From Verrucomicrobiota bacterium (GTDB taxonomy: Bacteria > Chlamydiota > Chlamydiia > Chlamydiales > Rhabdochlamydiaceae), in the NCBI GenBank assembly GCA_018240065.1, contig JAFEGH010000007.1:1-64000 (forward strand): 64,000 bases of DNA. Direction: 5' to 3'. The translations under genes and the position numbers were made by a program. Shown here piece by piece: positions 61,990-64,000 of the stretch; within the stretch, counting starts at the first letter, position 1, and every line of letters begins with the position of its first letter. The notes under the pieces were generated by a model, which was given only the letters and a program-made list of their open reading frames with translations, did no database searches and was not told the DNA's origin.

Positions 61990-62229
61990 TTAGTTGTTCA
62001 CACCTTCATCGTCATTAGTGTCTTCATCATCCATGATAATGACGTCCTCGTCTACTTCGCCAGTACCGCTCCAATCATCGCCATCGCTATTGTCATCGAC
62101 ATTGCCGTCTTCGGAAGCAGCGTCGCTCTGGGAAGCGGGGCTCGGGGAGACGTTCCCGGTCAAAAGGCGCTGCTCGCTATGAAGTGAGGCTGTAAGCGCT
62201 AAAACACAAATTGTAAGAATTTGAAACAT
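61990..62229 (-). CDS. Small acidic secreted protein, 79 aa
   Basis: From the ATG at 62229, with AAGGA eight bases upstream, residues 1-18 are a signal peptide (F-Q-I-L-T-I-C-V-L-A-L-T-A-S-L-H-S). The mature 60 residues are dominated by Asp, Glu, Ser and Asn, with D-D-N-S-D-G-D-D and E-D-V-I-I-M-D-D-E-D. No family recognised. Ca2+ binding is conceivable for such runs, but no EF-hand is complete. Its own terminator follows. An ATG at 62286 would add 19 residues without a ribosome site. Confidence 0.68.
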   Translation of the reverse strand: MFQILTICVLALTASLHSEQRLLTGNVSPSPASQSDAASEDGNVDDNSDGDDWSGTGEVDEDVIIMDDEDTNDDEGVNN

Positions 62230-62431
62230 AATGATCCTTGTAAGGGTTGGTAGCAGGATCATCTCACATAAGTCTTTAAGAAACAATAGAAAACGACCCC
62301 TCCTTCTGGCGAAGCTAATTTAGTATATTTAAAATAAACAATTGAAATTAATTACCTTTTTAAACAAATATAGAATTAAGAAGGATAAAAACAGTCATCT
62401 AAATATATATATTTGGTTGTATGGAGGAATT

Positions 62432-62812
62432 ATGGCGCCGCGATTGAGACGAATGAAGACCTATCATCCGAGACGAAGGGCAAAAAGACTGGATTTGAAC
62501 AAACAGTCACTCCACGACCTCAAACACAAGATCAGCTCAGATGTAGGAAGCCTGATCGTCCTGATCGAAGAAGGAAACACTTCTCAGATCACCCAGGCCC
62601 AGCAGAAAGCTAAAACTGACTTCCTCAAGCATGCTTCAGAAATGCAAAAAATCGCCCAGAAGATGGGAGACCGATTTACCCGCGCCGTCAGAGATTATCT
62701 CGATAGCGTCGATATGATCGTCCATTCCAACGCAACCTGGCTGGACCAGGCAAAAATCCGCCATTGCTATACGATGACTGAAAAGCTTGAAAAAGAACTC
62801 GGCGCAGCATAA
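62432..62812 (+). CDS. Hypothetical protein with Arg-rich N-terminus, 126 aa
   Basis: A start at 62432 is fixed by GGAGG; in-frame sequence from 62342 is AT-rich leader. The first 22 residues contain nine Arg/Lys (P-R-L-R-R-M-K and P-R-R-R-A-K-R). The rest is one or two long helices with D-L-K-H-K-I-S-S-D-V-G and A-Q-Q-K-A-K-T. No membrane segment. A nucleic-acid-binding or structural role fits the charge, without proof. It ends 8 bp from the convergent epimerase gene. Confidence 0.65.
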   Translation: MAPRLRRMKTYHPRRRAKRLDLNKQSLHDLKHKISSDVGSLIVLIEEGNTSQITQAQQKAKTDFLKHASEMQKIAQKMGDRFTRAVRDYLDSVDMIVHSNATWLDQAKIRHCYTMTEKLEKELGAA

Positions 62813-62820
62813 GAGCGGAT

Positions 62821-64000
62821 TCACATCACGTAATCCAGCGCTGTCTTCAGATCGGGATAGCGGAACGCATACCCTGTTTTCAGAAGCTTTTCAGGCTTGA
62901 CATTCTGGCTGGAGAGGATCAGCTCTTTGGCCATTTCCCCCAAACCCATTTTTAGTAGAAAAGAGGGGGCGTGGCAAAATGCCGGCCGGCCGACTTTTTT
63001 GGCGAGGATGCGTGCAAATTCCTCCTGTGCGACGGGCTGAGGCGCCACGCAGTTGACAGGCCCGCTAATGCTTTCGTTCATCAGGCAATGATATAGAGCT
63101 CCCAACAGGTCGTCGATGCCGATCCAGCTGACCATTTGTCTGCCCGATCCCATCCTCCCTCCTAGTCCTAACCTATAGACCCTCAGCATCTTGCGCAGCA
63201 TTCCACCTTTGGCGCCCAGCACTGCTCCAAAGCGGGAATGGACAACGCGCGTTCCCCTGTTCTCAATCGCCTCGGAAGCTTTTTCCCACTTTTCGCACAG
63301 GTCCGCGAGAAATCCTGTGCCTTGGGAGCTCTCTTCCGTCAGTTCATTTTGTCCCCTGTCTCCATAAAATCCAATCGCCGAGGCGCAGATGAACGTCCTG
63401 GGGGGGCGATATAGCCTGCACAGGATCTGAGAGAGAAGCCATGTATCCCGGCAACGGCTTAAAAAAAGTTGCTCTTTGCTCTTCCTTGTCCATCTGCCGC
63501 TTGCAATCGACGCGCCTGCGAGATGGATCACTGCATCGAACCCTTCGAAATCCTCTTTGTTCACTTCTCCATGGACAGGATCCCAGAAAATCGCATCATC
63601 GGCGACCTGCTCACGCTTGCGCACTAATCGGACGACCTCGTGGCCGGCGGTACTCAGGAATGCCCTGAGCGCAGACCCAACGAAGCCGGACGCTCCGCTC
63701 AGCAAGATTCTCAAAGGCTGCCTTGGATAGCGGTCGATCGTCTTCAGATCCTCGCGCAGCAGCGCATGGCGCCAGGAGAAAAAACGGAGAAACTCTTTTT
63801 CGATGATGCGGCTTAAGAAAGGGATTGGGAAAGAATAGATGATCTCATCGCTCAATTTGCAGGAAAGAAGGTCACTCGGAAGGAACTTGTGGCGATGCAA
63901 ATAATGCCGGAAGGGTCCTTCGAGCTGCACATCGCTGAACTCCTGTTCGGAAACAAAGCGGCGGTGTTCGAGGATCCACTTGACTGAGAAAGGCCCCCAT
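62821..64000 (-). CDS. TIGR01777-type epimerase (SDR39U1-like), 5' end beyond the window
   Basis: The frame stays open through base 64000, so the gene is cut by the window edge; the GTG at 63930 is not the start. Residues read from the edge (W-G-P-F-S-V-K-W-I-L-E-H-R-R-F) belong to the SRPBCC-like domain that precedes the epimerase domain in long members of this family. The Rossmann domain opens with I-L-L-S-G-A-S-G-F-V-G-S-A-L, then V-I-H-L-A-G-A-S-I, a S-A-I-G-F-Y-G-D active-site region, and the C-terminal DUF1731-type tail. It resembles YfcH and SulA-like NAD-dependent epimerases; substrate unknown. Confidence 0.85.
   Translation of the reverse strand, partial: WGPFSVKWILEHRRFVSEQEFSDVQLEGPFRHYLHRHKFLPSDLLSCKLSDEIIYSFPIPFLSRIIEKEFLRFFSWRHALLREDLKTIDRYPRQPLRILLSGASGFVGSALRAFLSTAGHEVVRLVRKREQVADDAIFWDPVHGEVNKEDFEGFDAVIHLAGASIASGRWTRKSKEQLFLSRCRDTWLLSQILCRLYRPPRTFICASAIGFYGDRGQNELTEESSQGTGFLADLCEKWEKASEAIENRGTRVVHSRFGAVLGAKGGMLRKMLRVYRLGLGGRMGSGRQMVSWIGIDDLLGALYHCLMNESISGPVNCVAPQPVAQEEFARILAKKVGRPAFCHAPSFLLKMGLGEMAKELILSSQNVKPEKLLKTGYAFRYPDLKTALDYVM

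Noticed and set aside
62342-62431. 30 extra N-terminal codons on the Arg-rich protein
   Set aside because: They are AT-rich leader; the GGAGG site fixes the ATG at 62432.

Overview
The window looks like chromosome of a member of the Chlamydiota outside the classical Chlamydiaceae, an environmental or Waddlia/Criblamydia/Parachlamydia-type lineage. The evidence is the company of genes: RNase HIII (rnhC) next to a short RodZ-like protein, a Ser/Thr kinase fused to a formylglycine-generating-enzyme-like domain (the Pkn1 arrangement), a DhnA-type class I fructose-bisphosphate aldolase, a GadC/XasA-type amino acid antiporter, several OppA paralogues with one oppBCDF set, and many small, AT-rich-leadered genes of unknown family that look like secreted or inclusion-associated proteins. 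The family-level placement is inference. I saw no rRNA or tRNA gene, no CRISPR array and no insertion sequence.

Left part (1-7650). A row of lineage-specific genes: a coiled-coil protein, a secreted protein with two tandem copies of a 70-residue module, an Inc-like protein whose tail carries six HxVGxGH repeats, a 35-residue very basic protein with its own ribosome site and terminator, and two tandem paralogues that both begin with a bipartite nuclear-localisation-like signal. A phosphodiesterase/alkaline-phosphatase-superfamily enzyme closes the block on the other strand.

Middle-left (7650-28200). Transport and housekeeping genes (GadC-type antiporter, MgtE-like Mg transporter coupled to a ClbS/DfsB-like protein, acyl-CoA thioesterase, glmS, class III adenylate cyclase, Nudix hydrolase, a 1315-residue AsmA-like envelope protein) surround a 778-residue protein that appears to carry two OTU-protease-like domains, the first catalytically dead and the second with a plausible Cys/His/Asp triad. 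Two OppA-type proteins follow, one fused to a 450-residue unknown domain and lacking a signal peptide.

Middle (28200-43900). A minus-strand set encodes a GT10 (fucosyltransferase-like) protein with a signal peptide, the aldolase, a sugar porter, a GNAT protein, and an rlmI-rimO pair. A two-gene unit ends in a CBM20-like starch-binding domain. Then comes oppABCDF, followed by a divergent SnoaL-like/TetR pair with mirror-image promoters around a palindromic operator.

Right part (43900-64000). An APC-Usp permease; a yyaL-kinase-phosphatase run on the minus strand; rodZ and rnhC diverging around a 70-nt hairpin; recN; a divergent pair of putative effectors (a Cys/His protein with faint transglutaminase-like features, and a methyltransferase-ankyrin fusion); an outer-membrane barrel; a Yip1-family membrane protein; an acidic secreted peptide; and a TIGR01777-type epimerase that runs off the right edge.

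A theme is that putative host-interaction genes sit singly or in pairs between housekeeping genes, usually behind AT-rich leaders; two of these leaders share a 14-bp word. A dispersed hairpin repeat occurs in three intergenic regions.
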